A stretch of DNA of 12,552 nucleotides from contig DAIDAB010000045.1 of the NCBI GenBank assembly GCA_027310845.1, positions 1 through 12,552 of the forward strand. Direction: 5' to 3'. The position numbers were made by a program, and so were the translations under genes. Under the pieces are notes generated by a model, which was not told the DNA's origin, did not search any database, and saw only the letters and a list, made by a program, of their open reading frames with translations. This stretch comes from a bacterium. GTDB lineage: Archaea > Thermoproteota > Nitrososphaeria > Nitrososphaerales > CADDZS01. Each line of letters opens with the position of its first letter. The stretch's first letter is position 1. This document shows, piece by piece, positions 7,108-12,552 of this stretch.

Positions 7108-7656
7108 TCAGCGTTTTTGGAAGGATTCGATCGTGATGGGGTCGATCGAAGTCGGGAACCTTATTCTGATCAGGTCTGACTCCACTTTGACGGAGGTGGG
7201 GAACCCCATGTCCTGAACCATCTTGATCATCCTTGTGTTGTCTTGGCTGATAATCGTCTCGAACACCGAAATTCCATCCTCATTGGCCGCTCGGGCGATC
7301 TTTTCGAGCAGCATCGTGCCAAGGCCCTTGCTCTGGTAGGCATCGAGGATTACCAGGCCAATTTCGGCCGTGTCTTTGCCCGACCTGTAGTAGGCTGCGT
7401 GGCCAATCAGGCTACCTTCCCGAATTGCAATTAGGACAAAGTTAGTCGTGCTAGGCAAGAGTTGTCGTAGTAACACTTGCCATTCTGCAGCCGAATCGAA
7501 GAATCGAAACGAGATACTCTCATTTGAGAGGCTCTTCAGGAACTCGTCAATCATTCTACTGTCTTCTGGTAGGGCCTGCCTAGCGTATGCCACCAAACCG
7601 TCTCTGAGAACAATGTCTGAGCTGAATCGTTTGCTCGCCGTTTCGGTCCCGACCAC
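7108..7656 (-). CDS. Pat-like GNAT protein acetyltransferase
   Basis: Transfers acetyl from acetyl-CoA to an amine. The 182-residue protein is one GNAT domain. Its N-terminal part, RQALPEDSRMIDEFLKSLS followed by NESISFRFF (26-53), matches the pattern of the protein acetyltransferase Pat group (P-E-D then F-x-x-L-S-x-E-S-x-x-x-R-F), the catalytic domain of mycobacterial PatA and Salmonella Pat. The acetyl-CoA loop is QSKGLGT (108-114), preceded by AEIGLVI with Glu98 in the place of the general base of Pat enzymes, and followed by QDNTRMIKMVQDMGF (138-152). The regulatory cyclic-nucleotide or acyl-CoA-synthetase-like domains of bacterial Pat are absent. The start is GTG at 7656, directly after an in-frame TGA, with GGAG about 10 bases upstream. 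Bacterial Pat enzymes acetylate Acs, and acs plus a deacetylase are next door. The target is inferred from context only. Confidence 0.85.
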   Translation of the reverse strand: MVGTETASKRFSSDIVLRDGLVAYARQALPEDSRMIDEFLKSLSNESISFRFFDSAAEWQVLLRQLLPSTTNFVLIAIREGSLIGHAAYYRSGKDTAEIGLVILDAYQSKGLGTMLLEKIARAANEDGISVFETIISQDNTRMIKMVQDMGFPTSVKVESDLIRIRFPTSIDPITIESFQKR

Positions 7657-7893
7657 TCACACCCAGCTCCTTTGTCCATATTCCGCGTTGCCTGCTTTAA
7701 AACACTCAAGACGCTTCTCAGGATTGGTAATCAGGGTTCGACCCCTAGTTTCGGTTCGAATAGCGGCATCTTTCGCAATTTGATCCGCTTTCTTCTTGCC
7801 TCAGATATTCACAGCTCAAAAGCGGTCTGGAAGAAGGTTCTGAATCTTTGCAGGATCAAGCAGCTTGGATATTGTCGTGTTGTCGACCTTTGC
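7657..7893 (-). pseudogene. Broken, protein-like frame ending at the GNAT start
   Basis: On the minus strand a frame runs from just after a TAG at 7894-7896 to a TGA at 7657-7659 that touches the GNAT start (TGAGTG). It is interrupted by TGA at 7816-7818 and at 7801-7803. Its first part contains TTISKLLDPAKIQNLLPDRF. Its last 47 codons contain KKKADQIAKDAAIRTE and TNPEKRLECFKAG. In those 47 codons about 35 begin with a purine against about half at third positions, a strong coding-like phase. No ATG, GTG or TTG could start that segment except its last codon. A gene formerly upstream of, and coupled to, the acetyltransferase is the likely origin. No family is recognised. A rare ATT start, or chance, are the alternatives. 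Confidence 0.35.
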
Positions 7894-7896
7894 CTA

Positions 7897-8319
7897 GTGT
7901 TGAATGCTGGTCTTCAAACCTTCTTTCTAACTTTTTCTTCCCCGATTTTACGAGGATTCAATAAGAAGAAATGATTAGGCCGATCCCAGAAACAAACTAC
8001 CAGAGATTGCAAAGCGATATTTTATGAACAGGATCGGATAAAATGGAGTGTTGCCCATTGATGTAACGACATTAAGCTAATGAAACTGATTACCAAACCA
8101 ATTAAACTGACAATTATTCTTAGAGCCTCAACTTTGCGTATCATTTTGGAGGACAACCTTCGCATAACGTTTTTGAATATAGGCTAAACCATTTTTTATT
8201 CCTCTTGGACGGCTTGAAAGAGATCCAGTGAGCAGCTCAGTTTAGACATCTGGTTAATCGAAAGCGGCACTTTGCATCACTTATGCATAAAGGATCAAAA
8301 TAACAACGCCGCGAGTTAG
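7897..8319. other. Gap before the ABC exporter
   Basis: About 420 AT-rich bases with no secure gene. A plus-strand ATG at 8080 opens 35 codons (MKLITKPIKLTIILRAS and onward) to a TAA at 8185; it is basic and hydrophobic but has no ribosome site. Six T follow at 8192-8197, which could end that short transcript. The right end carries the likely promoter of the ABC genes. Confidence 0.5.
8281..8290 (+). promoter_or_regulatory. Palindromic TATA-like element of the ABC operon
   Basis: TTATGCATAA, a perfect 10-base palindrome, lies 30-39 nt before the ATG of the ATPase gene. Position and AT content fit an archaeal TATA box with a short leader; the symmetry could also suit a dimeric regulator. It is followed by AGGATC, which is too far from the ATG to be a normal ribosome site. 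Confidence 0.4.
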
Positions 8320-9294
8320 ATGATCGAAGAAAGCATCCAAACCTTGTCATGTGATCATCTAACAAAGATCTATGGCAATTCCAAGAGGAAGGCGCTTGAT
8401 TCGGTGACCTTCTCAATTCCCTCATCGGGAATATTCGTGCTCATTGGAAGAAACGGCTCGGGGAAGACAACGCTTGCAAGAATACTTGCAGTAGAGCTCG
8501 AACCCACGTCAGGAAAAGCGACGATAAGCGGGATCGACGTTGTGAAGGAGCCACTCAAGCTCAGGGAGAAGATTGCGATAGTCCCGCAGGAAGCTCGGGC
8601 TGTTCCATGGATGACGCCCATGCAGACGATTTCGTCATATCTTCTCTGGAGAGGGTATGGCTACGGAGAGGCAAAACGCAAGGCATACGAAGCTCTTGAG
8701 AGGCTCGAACTGGGAGGATCTGCTAACGCGCTTACGAGAACTCTCTCCGGCGGAAATAGAAGGAAGGTACTCGTCGCGACAGTTTTAGCTTCTGAAGCTG
8801 AGATAATTTTCCTTGATGAGCCAACCACGGGATTAGATCCAATCTCCAGAAAGGAATTTTGGGATCTCTTAAAGAAAATAGCAAGAGAGCGCTTTACCTT
8901 TCTCACAACGCATTACCTGGAAGAAGCTGAAGCACTTGCTGATGAAATCGGCGTCCTCGATCATGGCAGACTCGTTCGCATGGGCTCCTTAGATCAGTTA
9001 AGGCAGAGCGTGAGCTATAACTACAGCATGAAGATCCCGCTCTATCCAAAGCCGCCGCTTCCGAAACTTGCGAAAGGTGAAATAATGGAGGGAAGGGAAG
9101 GCTACAGAATCCTCACAGTCGAGGACGAAGCATTTAGCATCGCAAGAGATCTTTCTAAAGGCGGCTACAGATTCACTGTAAATCCCGTTTCGCTTGATGA
9201 CATATTCTTTTACCTTGTTAATCGGGAGGGAGAGAAAACCAATGGAAATGAAAGAGGAGCAAGAGAAACAACAACCAGAGAGGAGCGAGAGTAA
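8320..9294 (+). CDS. ABC-2 type exporter, ATP-binding subunit
   Basis: Cytoplasmic ATPase that powers the permease encoded next. The 324 residues contain Walker A GRNGSGKTT (43-51), the Q-loop at Gln90 (IVPQEA), the signature LSGGN (142-146), Walker B IIFLDEP (162-168) followed by the D-loop GLDP, and the H-loop His198 (LTTHYLEE). After residue 230 comes a C-terminal extension common in the drug, polysaccharide or lantibiotic exporter (DrrA/CcmA-like) group. The last 17 residues are very hydrophilic (Arg, Glu, Thr, Asn) and lie over the start of the permease gene in another frame, so they may exist largely because of that overlap. The start is ATG at 8320. The exported substrate cannot be told; drug, lipid or glycan export are all possible for this group. 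Confidence 0.93.
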   Translation: MIEESIQTLSCDHLTKIYGNSKRKALDSVTFSIPSSGIFVLIGRNGSGKTTLARILAVELEPTSGKATISGIDVVKEPLKLREKIAIVPQEARAVPWMTPMQTISSYLLWRGYGYGEAKRKAYEALERLELGGSANALTRTLSGGNRRKVLVATVLASEAEIIFLDEPTTGLDPISRKEFWDLLKKIARERFTFLTTHYLEEAEALADEIGVLDHGRLVRMGSLDQLRQSVSYNYSMKIPLYPKPPLPKLAKGEIMEGREGYRILTVEDEAFSIARDLSKGGYRFTVNPVSLDDIFFYLVNREGEKTNGNERGARETTTREERE

Positions 9295-10051
9295 CCGCAT
9301 CTTTCCTCAGAAGAGGAGTAGGCTCAGCCAGATTCTAGCTGCGATACTCGTCAATGCTTTATACGAAATGAGGAATTACCCCATAGTTCTAATTAACACT
9401 GTCCTATCTCCGCTCTCATTCCTTGCTTTGATCTTTTTTGTGAGTCGGGGGACTCTCATCAAGGAGGCGATAGAAGGTGGATTCATCATGAGCATGTTCG
9501 GCGCGGGAACATCGCTTCAGTCAGATCTGTCTCACCTGAAGAACGATTTCAAGCTACAAGACATGGTGGTTAGTTCTCCTACTTCCTGGCAGATTTACCT
9601 CATGGGGATGGCAATCTCCGAGCTTGTGTATTCCCTGCCTGCGCTCATTGTTCTTGGCATACTTGAAGCCTATTATGTGCAGATGAGCGCATTCGCACTT
9701 TTGGGTTTTATCGCAGTTTTGCTCATGATGTTCCTCACATCGATAGATATAGGATACACATTTGCAACATTTTCTAGCGACATTGTCCAGAGCTTTGCGT
9801 TTTCTAGACTCATCTCAACTCTATTCTCAACCATTCCTCCTGTCTACTATCCCATAACATACATCCCCAATCCCTACAGGTATCTCGCATATCTTTCGCC
9901 CACAACTTATTCGGCCCAACTCGCTCAGAATTTAGGCGGATCCATATCACTCCCATTTGAATCGATTGCAATTGATTGGATTATCTTGATTGCAGTAACA
10001 GCGACCCTCTTCCTGATTGCGAGCAGGAAGGCTAGGTGGAGAGAAATCTGA
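9242..10051 (+). CDS. ABC-2 type exporter, permease subunit
   Basis: Membrane partner of the ATPase just upstream. From the ATG at 9242 it has 269 residues: a charged cytoplasmic N-terminus (about 1-40), a membrane segment at about 46-67 (PIVLINTVLSPLSFLALIFF), a weaker one near 79-96, and further segments near 122-142, 149-176, 187-206 and 242-261. That is the six-helix plan of ABC-2 permeases. The stretch PPVYYPITYIPNPYRYLAYL before the last helix is typical of the family (P-x-x-Y-P then L-x-P-x-x-Y). The start at 9242 is preferred to an upstream in-frame start at 9194 because GGGAGGG lies 11 bases before it. It overlaps the ATPase gene by 53 bases, which implies coupled translation. Confidence 0.88.
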   Translation: MEMKEEQEKQQPERSESNRIFPQKRSRLSQILAAILVNALYEMRNYPIVLINTVLSPLSFLALIFFVSRGTLIKEAIEGGFIMSMFGAGTSLQSDLSHLKNDFKLQDMVVSSPTSWQIYLMGMAISELVYSLPALIVLGILEAYYVQMSAFALLGFIAVLLMMFLTSIDIGYTFATFSSDIVQSFAFSRLISTLFSTIPPVYYPITYIPNPYRYLAYLSPTTYSAQLAQNLGGSISLPFESIAIDWIILIAVTATLFLIASRKARWREI

Positions 10052-10257
10052 TATCCATGGTTCTTACAAAATGCTCGATCACGCGAGCTCATCGCCTCTT
10101 AAGAAAAATGGCCTTGCAATCCCAACGATGAAAATCAAAGTGCAGATTACGACCAATCCAACTCTGCAACCTTTAGGAAGGCAGGGGAATTTACTTCATT
10201 TCCTAAAAGGTGCGCCGATGACCTTGTGTCAATTGTTGCGGTGATTTTTCTGGATGT

Positions 10258-10494
10258 TCATTTCATCTTGCGCGGTTTGTGCACGAACCCATCAAGAATC
10301 AGTCGAATGTCCTTTTTTTCCTTTCTCGACTGCTTTGAGAGCTCCGCTTTTCTTGCTGTGGACATCTTATTCCAATATCTCGCGATCTCATCTTCTACAT
10401 CGAACACATAGAATTCACCCTGTTTGAATGGGGATTCGAAGCCCTTGTCTACTATCGGTGCCATTCCATCATCCGGTACTCTGATCGAAGCCAT
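10258..10494 (-). CDS. Small charged protein of unknown function
   Basis: A 78-residue protein, not recognised. Most codons begin with a purine, and the composition (many Lys, Asp, Glu, Arg) is that of a soluble folded or nucleic-acid-associated protein. The N-terminal half is mixed (MASIRVPDDGMAPIVDKGF). The middle is acidic (FYVFDVEDEIARYW), and the C-terminal half is basic and helical (KAELSKQSRKEKKDIR), ending KPRKMK. The ATG at 10494 is chosen over a TTG at 10509 because a TATA-like TTTAAT lies about 30 nt before it. There are no cysteines and no membrane segment. It is the most downstream of three small minus-strand genes. Coding status is likely; no function can be proposed. Confidence 0.65.
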   Translation of the reverse strand: MASIRVPDDGMAPIVDKGFESPFKQGEFYVFDVEDEIARYWNKMSTARKAELSKQSRKEKKDIRLILDGFVHKPRKMK

Positions 10495-10521
10495 TTTCGA
10501 TCCCAACAAATTGCCCCGAGG

Positions 10522-10529
10522 GATTAAAG
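10522..10529 (-). promoter_or_regulatory. Possible TATA box of the 78-residue protein gene
   Basis: CTTTAATC on the minus strand sits 28-35 nt before the ATG at 10494, consistent with an archaeal promoter giving a short leader. Confidence 0.3.
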
Positions 10530-10568
10530 TTGTCGGTTGATAACACTCTTTGAGCCAATCGATTTATT

Positions 10569-10787
10569 CTACGTTGTAGCTTTGCATCCGTGCGGAAATT
10601 CAGCCATGAACTCTGCGCGTTGGGTTCGAACGTCTATCGCATACATCATATCATGCTTCGCACAATACAAATAGAATGGCATTGTATCATTCACCTTTGA
10701 CAGATCTGGACAATACAGCACGTGATCACCGCATAAGAATCCTCTCTTCTTAGTATATATCGCAGGCATAGTTCTTGTCAATGACAT
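10569..10787 (-). CDS. Small cysteine-containing protein, possible metal binder
   Basis: A 72-residue frame starting at ATG 10787 (MSLTRTMPAIY), with a second ATG at 10769. Cysteines are at 19, 26, 42 and 68, in the settings LCGDHVLYC and YLYCAKHDMMY. Two C/H pairs (Cys19 with His22, and Cys42 with His45) would suit a small zinc-binding fold, although the spacing is not a standard zinc ribbon. The central part (PFYLYCAKHDMMYAIDV, then AEFMAEFP) reads like a compact beta-rich protein. No clear ribosome site precedes the ATG. It lies 59 bases upstream of the next small gene's TTG, on the same strand. The family is not recognised, and coding is plausible rather than certain. Confidence 0.42.
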   Translation of the reverse strand: MSLTRTMPAIYTKKRGFLCGDHVLYCPDLSKVNDTMPFYLYCAKHDMMYAIDVRTQRAEFMAEFPHGCKATT

Positions 10788-10865
10788 TCAACGGATACCC
10801 GTTTATTCCATAAGTTAATCGCCTATAGATGTCTATTGTTTGCCCCCTGTTCTTCCGTGCTTCTA

Positions 10866-10902
10866 TCTCATCTCAAAAGTCGAGGCTCGCACTGAGATGA
10901 GA
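10866..10902. repeat. Perfect 10-bp inverted repeat with a nested short stem
   Basis: TCTCATCTCA at 10866-10875 is matched by TGAGATGAGA at 10893-10902, separated by 17 bases that themselves contain CGAG and CTCG. As RNA this makes a strong hairpin on either strand. On the minus strand it spans the end and stop codon of the 53-residue small gene. No T-run follows in either direction, so it is not a typical archaeal terminator. It could protect a 3' end or be a protein-binding site. Confidence 0.6.
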
Positions 10903-11034
10903 GCACACCTCACAATGGTCGTCCAGAGCCATCTTTCGGAACAAACCTATAGCGACAGCTGTCAACTTATCTCCTACAATAGAACCTGAATTGCAGCTGG
11001 GATGGTCTCCGCTCCTCCAAGGGTTTGAAGACAT
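10873..11034 (-). CDS. Very small Cys/His-containing protein, candidate
   Basis: A 53-residue frame from an ATG at 11034 to a TGA at 10873-10875. It begins MSSNPWRSGDHPSCNSG, continues with an amphipathic stretch (IVGDKLTAVAIGLFRKM) and ends DDHCEVCSHLSASLDF. The C-terminal H-C-x2-C-x-H group (His40, Cys41, Cys44, His46), with Cys14 and His11 earlier, suits metal binding. The region before the ATG contains CGCCA and TGGCG as a small hairpin ending at the start codon, which could affect initiation. The stop lies inside the 10-bp inverted repeat. It is the first of three small minus-strand genes, with a gap of about 85 bases to the next. No family is recognised. The short length means chance cannot be excluded. 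Confidence 0.4.
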   Translation of the reverse strand: MSSNPWRSGDHPSCNSGSIVGDKLTAVAIGLFRKMALDDHCEVCSHLSASLDF

Positions 11035-11521
11035 CGCCACAATACTTGGCGGTTCCTTCTCATTCGCTAAAAAGTGTCCAGTTGACCTTGCCTAGTAGAG
11101 GATACACTTTCATTAGGAATATGGAGCTTTGAGCCCTAATCTTGGGAAATTAGGTCGGGGTCTTGATCTGATCGAGAAAATTGATTTCATCCTTCAAAGC
11201 GAGTATCCGCTTCGAAAAGGGATTGGTTGTTACTGAGAATGTCATCGCGCAGATCATGATTGAATCTTCCGTGTAGTTTTTGCGTAGAAATGAATAGGCG
11301 TTTCCAGTCCCAGAATCAAGAACATTATGAAAAACGCCGAATTGTTAATCCTCCGAGCCATGTTGAAAATCAAGTTCAAACGTGGAGATTAGTAGCTAGT
11401 CCTCAATTGGGAACAATTCTCGCATTTAGAAGAGGCACTTGTTCATTGCGCCCGTTCTAATAATGTAAGAATGATTCATATGCAAAAAAAAAAAATGACT
11501 AACACTTTGTGACCTCTCTAG
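11035..11521. other. Gap before the MFS transporter
   Basis: 487 bases with no secure gene. A TTG-started plus frame at 11260-11460 could give 66 residues with a CSFC pair near the start, but its codons lack the purine-first phase and it has no ribosome site, so I do not call it. A run of twelve A occupies 11484-11495. I see no tRNA and no repeat array. CGCCACAATACTTGGCG at 11036-11052 is an imperfect palindrome just outside the 53-residue gene. Confidence 0.5.
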
Positions 11522-12552
11522 GTGAGTTACTCTTTAAAGGGAAAAACAAAGAACGTGCCTATTGCATCCACCGTGGCAATTAACATCCCATCAATCAGAA
11601 GGATCAACCCCGAAGCTAGAACGCTAGTATTGATTGGCGCGCTCACAAACTTCGGCTTCGCCTTCTATTTTGTTGCACTATCTGTCTATCTCTCAGTAGC
11701 TGGATTCACTCCAACTATAATTGGTCTAGTCCTTGCGATAGAGTCGGTCGTTGGTTTTGCTTTTGCAATACCTATGGCAATGCTTTCGGATATTCACGGA
11801 AGGAAGCCATTCTTCATAATTGGAGTTCTCATTGCGTCGATTTCAGGTGGGATCCTTTACTTTACTCTGAACCTTGCTTTAATCGTCTTAGCATCGGTAC
11901 TTTCAGGATTTGCAAATTCTCTCTTGAATGCCCCCGCTCAAGCACTGCTTGCAGAGAAGGCCACAAATTATACCGAAAGAAATGACATCTTCACCCTATC
12001 ATCATTCTACGGAGGTGTTGCCATGGCATTGGGCTCTCTTGTATCCGGGGTTCTTCCAGCAGCTTTTCAGACCTACTTTGCGTTTAACGCCGTAAATTCA
12101 TTCCACCCGCTCTTTGCGCTCAGCGCGTTTCTCGGAATTATTGGCATCCTGGTGATTCAGGTCAAAGTGCATGAAATCAAAGTTTCAAAATCAGGCGAAC
12201 TTCGCAGAGGCAATTTCATGAAAATTCCTCGCAATTCAATGCCTGTGGTGATGAAATTCTCCATCCTTGGGCTAATTGGGCTTGGCGCTGGTCTCATACT
12301 TCCACTTTTTCCACTGTGGTTTCATCTTCGCTTCAATCTAGACATTTCTGTAATCGGACCGCTTTTCAGCGCAATGTTGTTTGTTACGGCATTTGCCTCA
12401 CTGTTTACCCCAGCATTGGCGCGGAGGAGAGGAAGCGTCCCGACAATTGTACTTACTCAGATATCTTCAGTTCCCCTTTTAGTTTTCATTCCCTTTGCGG
12501 GAAACTATGCCCTTGCTGGAATGGCCATGGTAGCAAGGCACATGTTGATGAA
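11522..12552 (+). CDS. Major facilitator superfamily transporter, 5' part
   Basis: Secondary transporter of the inner membrane; the reading frame is still open at the window end after 343 codons, with the last one or two helices missing. After a polar leader come alternating hydrophobic segments, beginning near residue 35 (LVLIGALTNFGFAFYFVAL). The loop between helices 2 and 3 has the family's motif A (AMLSDIHGRKPFF, about 86-98; consensus G-x-x-x-D-R-x-G-R-K). A longer polar loop around IKVSKSGELRRGNF separates the two halves. The start is uncertain: GTG at 11522 follows an in-frame TAG at 11519, while GTG at 11555 has AAAGGGA 12 bases before it. Both precede the first helix. The shape is that of a drug- or sugar-efflux-type MFS protein, but the substrate cannot be inferred. 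Confidence 0.9.
   Translation, partial: MSYSLKGKTKNVPIASTVAINIPSIRRINPEARTLVLIGALTNFGFAFYFVALSVYLSVAGFTPTIIGLVLAIESVVGFAFAIPMAMLSDIHGRKPFFIIGVLIASISGGILYFTLNLALIVLASVLSGFANSLLNAPAQALLAEKATNYTERNDIFTLSSFYGGVAMALGSLVSGVLPAAFQTYFAFNAVNSFHPLFALSAFLGIIGILVIQVKVHEIKVSKSGELRRGNFMKIPRNSMPVVMKFSILGLIGLGAGLILPLFPLWFHLRFNLDISVIGPLFSAMLFVTAFASLFTPALARRRGSVPTIVLTQISSVPLLVFIPFAGNYALAGMAMVARHMLM

Noticed and set aside
7722..7760. GGGTTCGACCCC resembling a tRNA T-arm
   Set aside because: The five-pair stem has a mismatch, no upstream sequence pairs with the would-be acceptor, and no D-arm or anticodon loop is visible. The stretch lies in a coding-like minus-strand frame.
7448..7974. Two plus-strand frames (7448-7783 and 7672-7974)
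   Set aside because: The first lies mostly antisense to the well-supported GNAT gene. The second overlies the minus-strand remnant, and neither shows family features.
11260..11460. 66-residue plus-strand frame with a CSFC pair
   Set aside because: TTG start without ribosome site, no coding-like codon phase, no recognisable motif beyond the single cysteine pair.
1..12552. CRISPR array, insertion sequence, prophage or integration site
   Set aside because: No regularly spaced direct repeats, no transposase, integrase or phage gene, and no paired terminal repeats were seen on either strand.

Overview
The window looks like chromosomal DNA of an archaeon, most likely a mesophilic member of the Thaumarchaeota (Nitrososphaerota) or a close TACK relative. 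Three things point there. First, a small winged-helix protein at 2519-2893 carries the four-cysteine Fe-S signature of archaeal TFE-beta / eukaryotic RPC39. Second, there is a stand-alone Lrp-type ligand-binding (RAM) protein. Third, GTG and TTG starts are frequent, and AT-rich TATA-like boxes sit about 25-35 nt before several start codons. The bacterial-type DnaK/DnaJ pair fits a mesophilic archaeon. The lineage is an inference; no rRNA or tRNA gene is visible to confirm it.

Layout. 1-2120 (+): 3' half of dnaK followed by dnaJ, whose zinc domain is reduced to two of the usual four cysteine motifs. 2143-2459 (+): a reading frame broken by a frameshift and a stop, probably a decayed gene. 2519-3294 (+): the TFE-beta/RPC39-like protein, then the RAM protein. 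3295-3884: a long gap with weak, broken coding signal on the minus strand. 3885-5939 (+): AMP-forming acetyl-CoA synthetase. 6035-7656 (-): a histone-deacetylase-fold (AcuC-like) deacetylase, and upstream of it a Pat-like GNAT acetyltransferase. 7657-7893 (-): a broken frame abutting the GNAT start. 8320-10051 (+): an ABC-2 exporter made of an ATPase and a permease that overlap. 10258-11034 (-): three small proteins, two of them cysteine-rich, the last two longer and shorter ones falling outside any family I recognise. 11522-12552 (+): a major facilitator superfamily transporter cut by the window end.

The most coherent system is acs + deacetylase + acetyltransferase. In Bacillus (acsA-acuABC) and in actinobacteria, acetyl-CoA synthetase is switched off by GNAT acetylation of the lysine in its C-terminal PK(T/S)RSGK motif and switched on again by a deacetylase. 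All three parts are adjacent here with intact motifs, which suggests reversible lysine acetylation of Acs in an archaeon. The window also holds several stretches of broken but protein-like sequence, so its intergenic spaces appear to include gene remnants. I see no insertion sequence, CRISPR array, rRNA or convincing tRNA.
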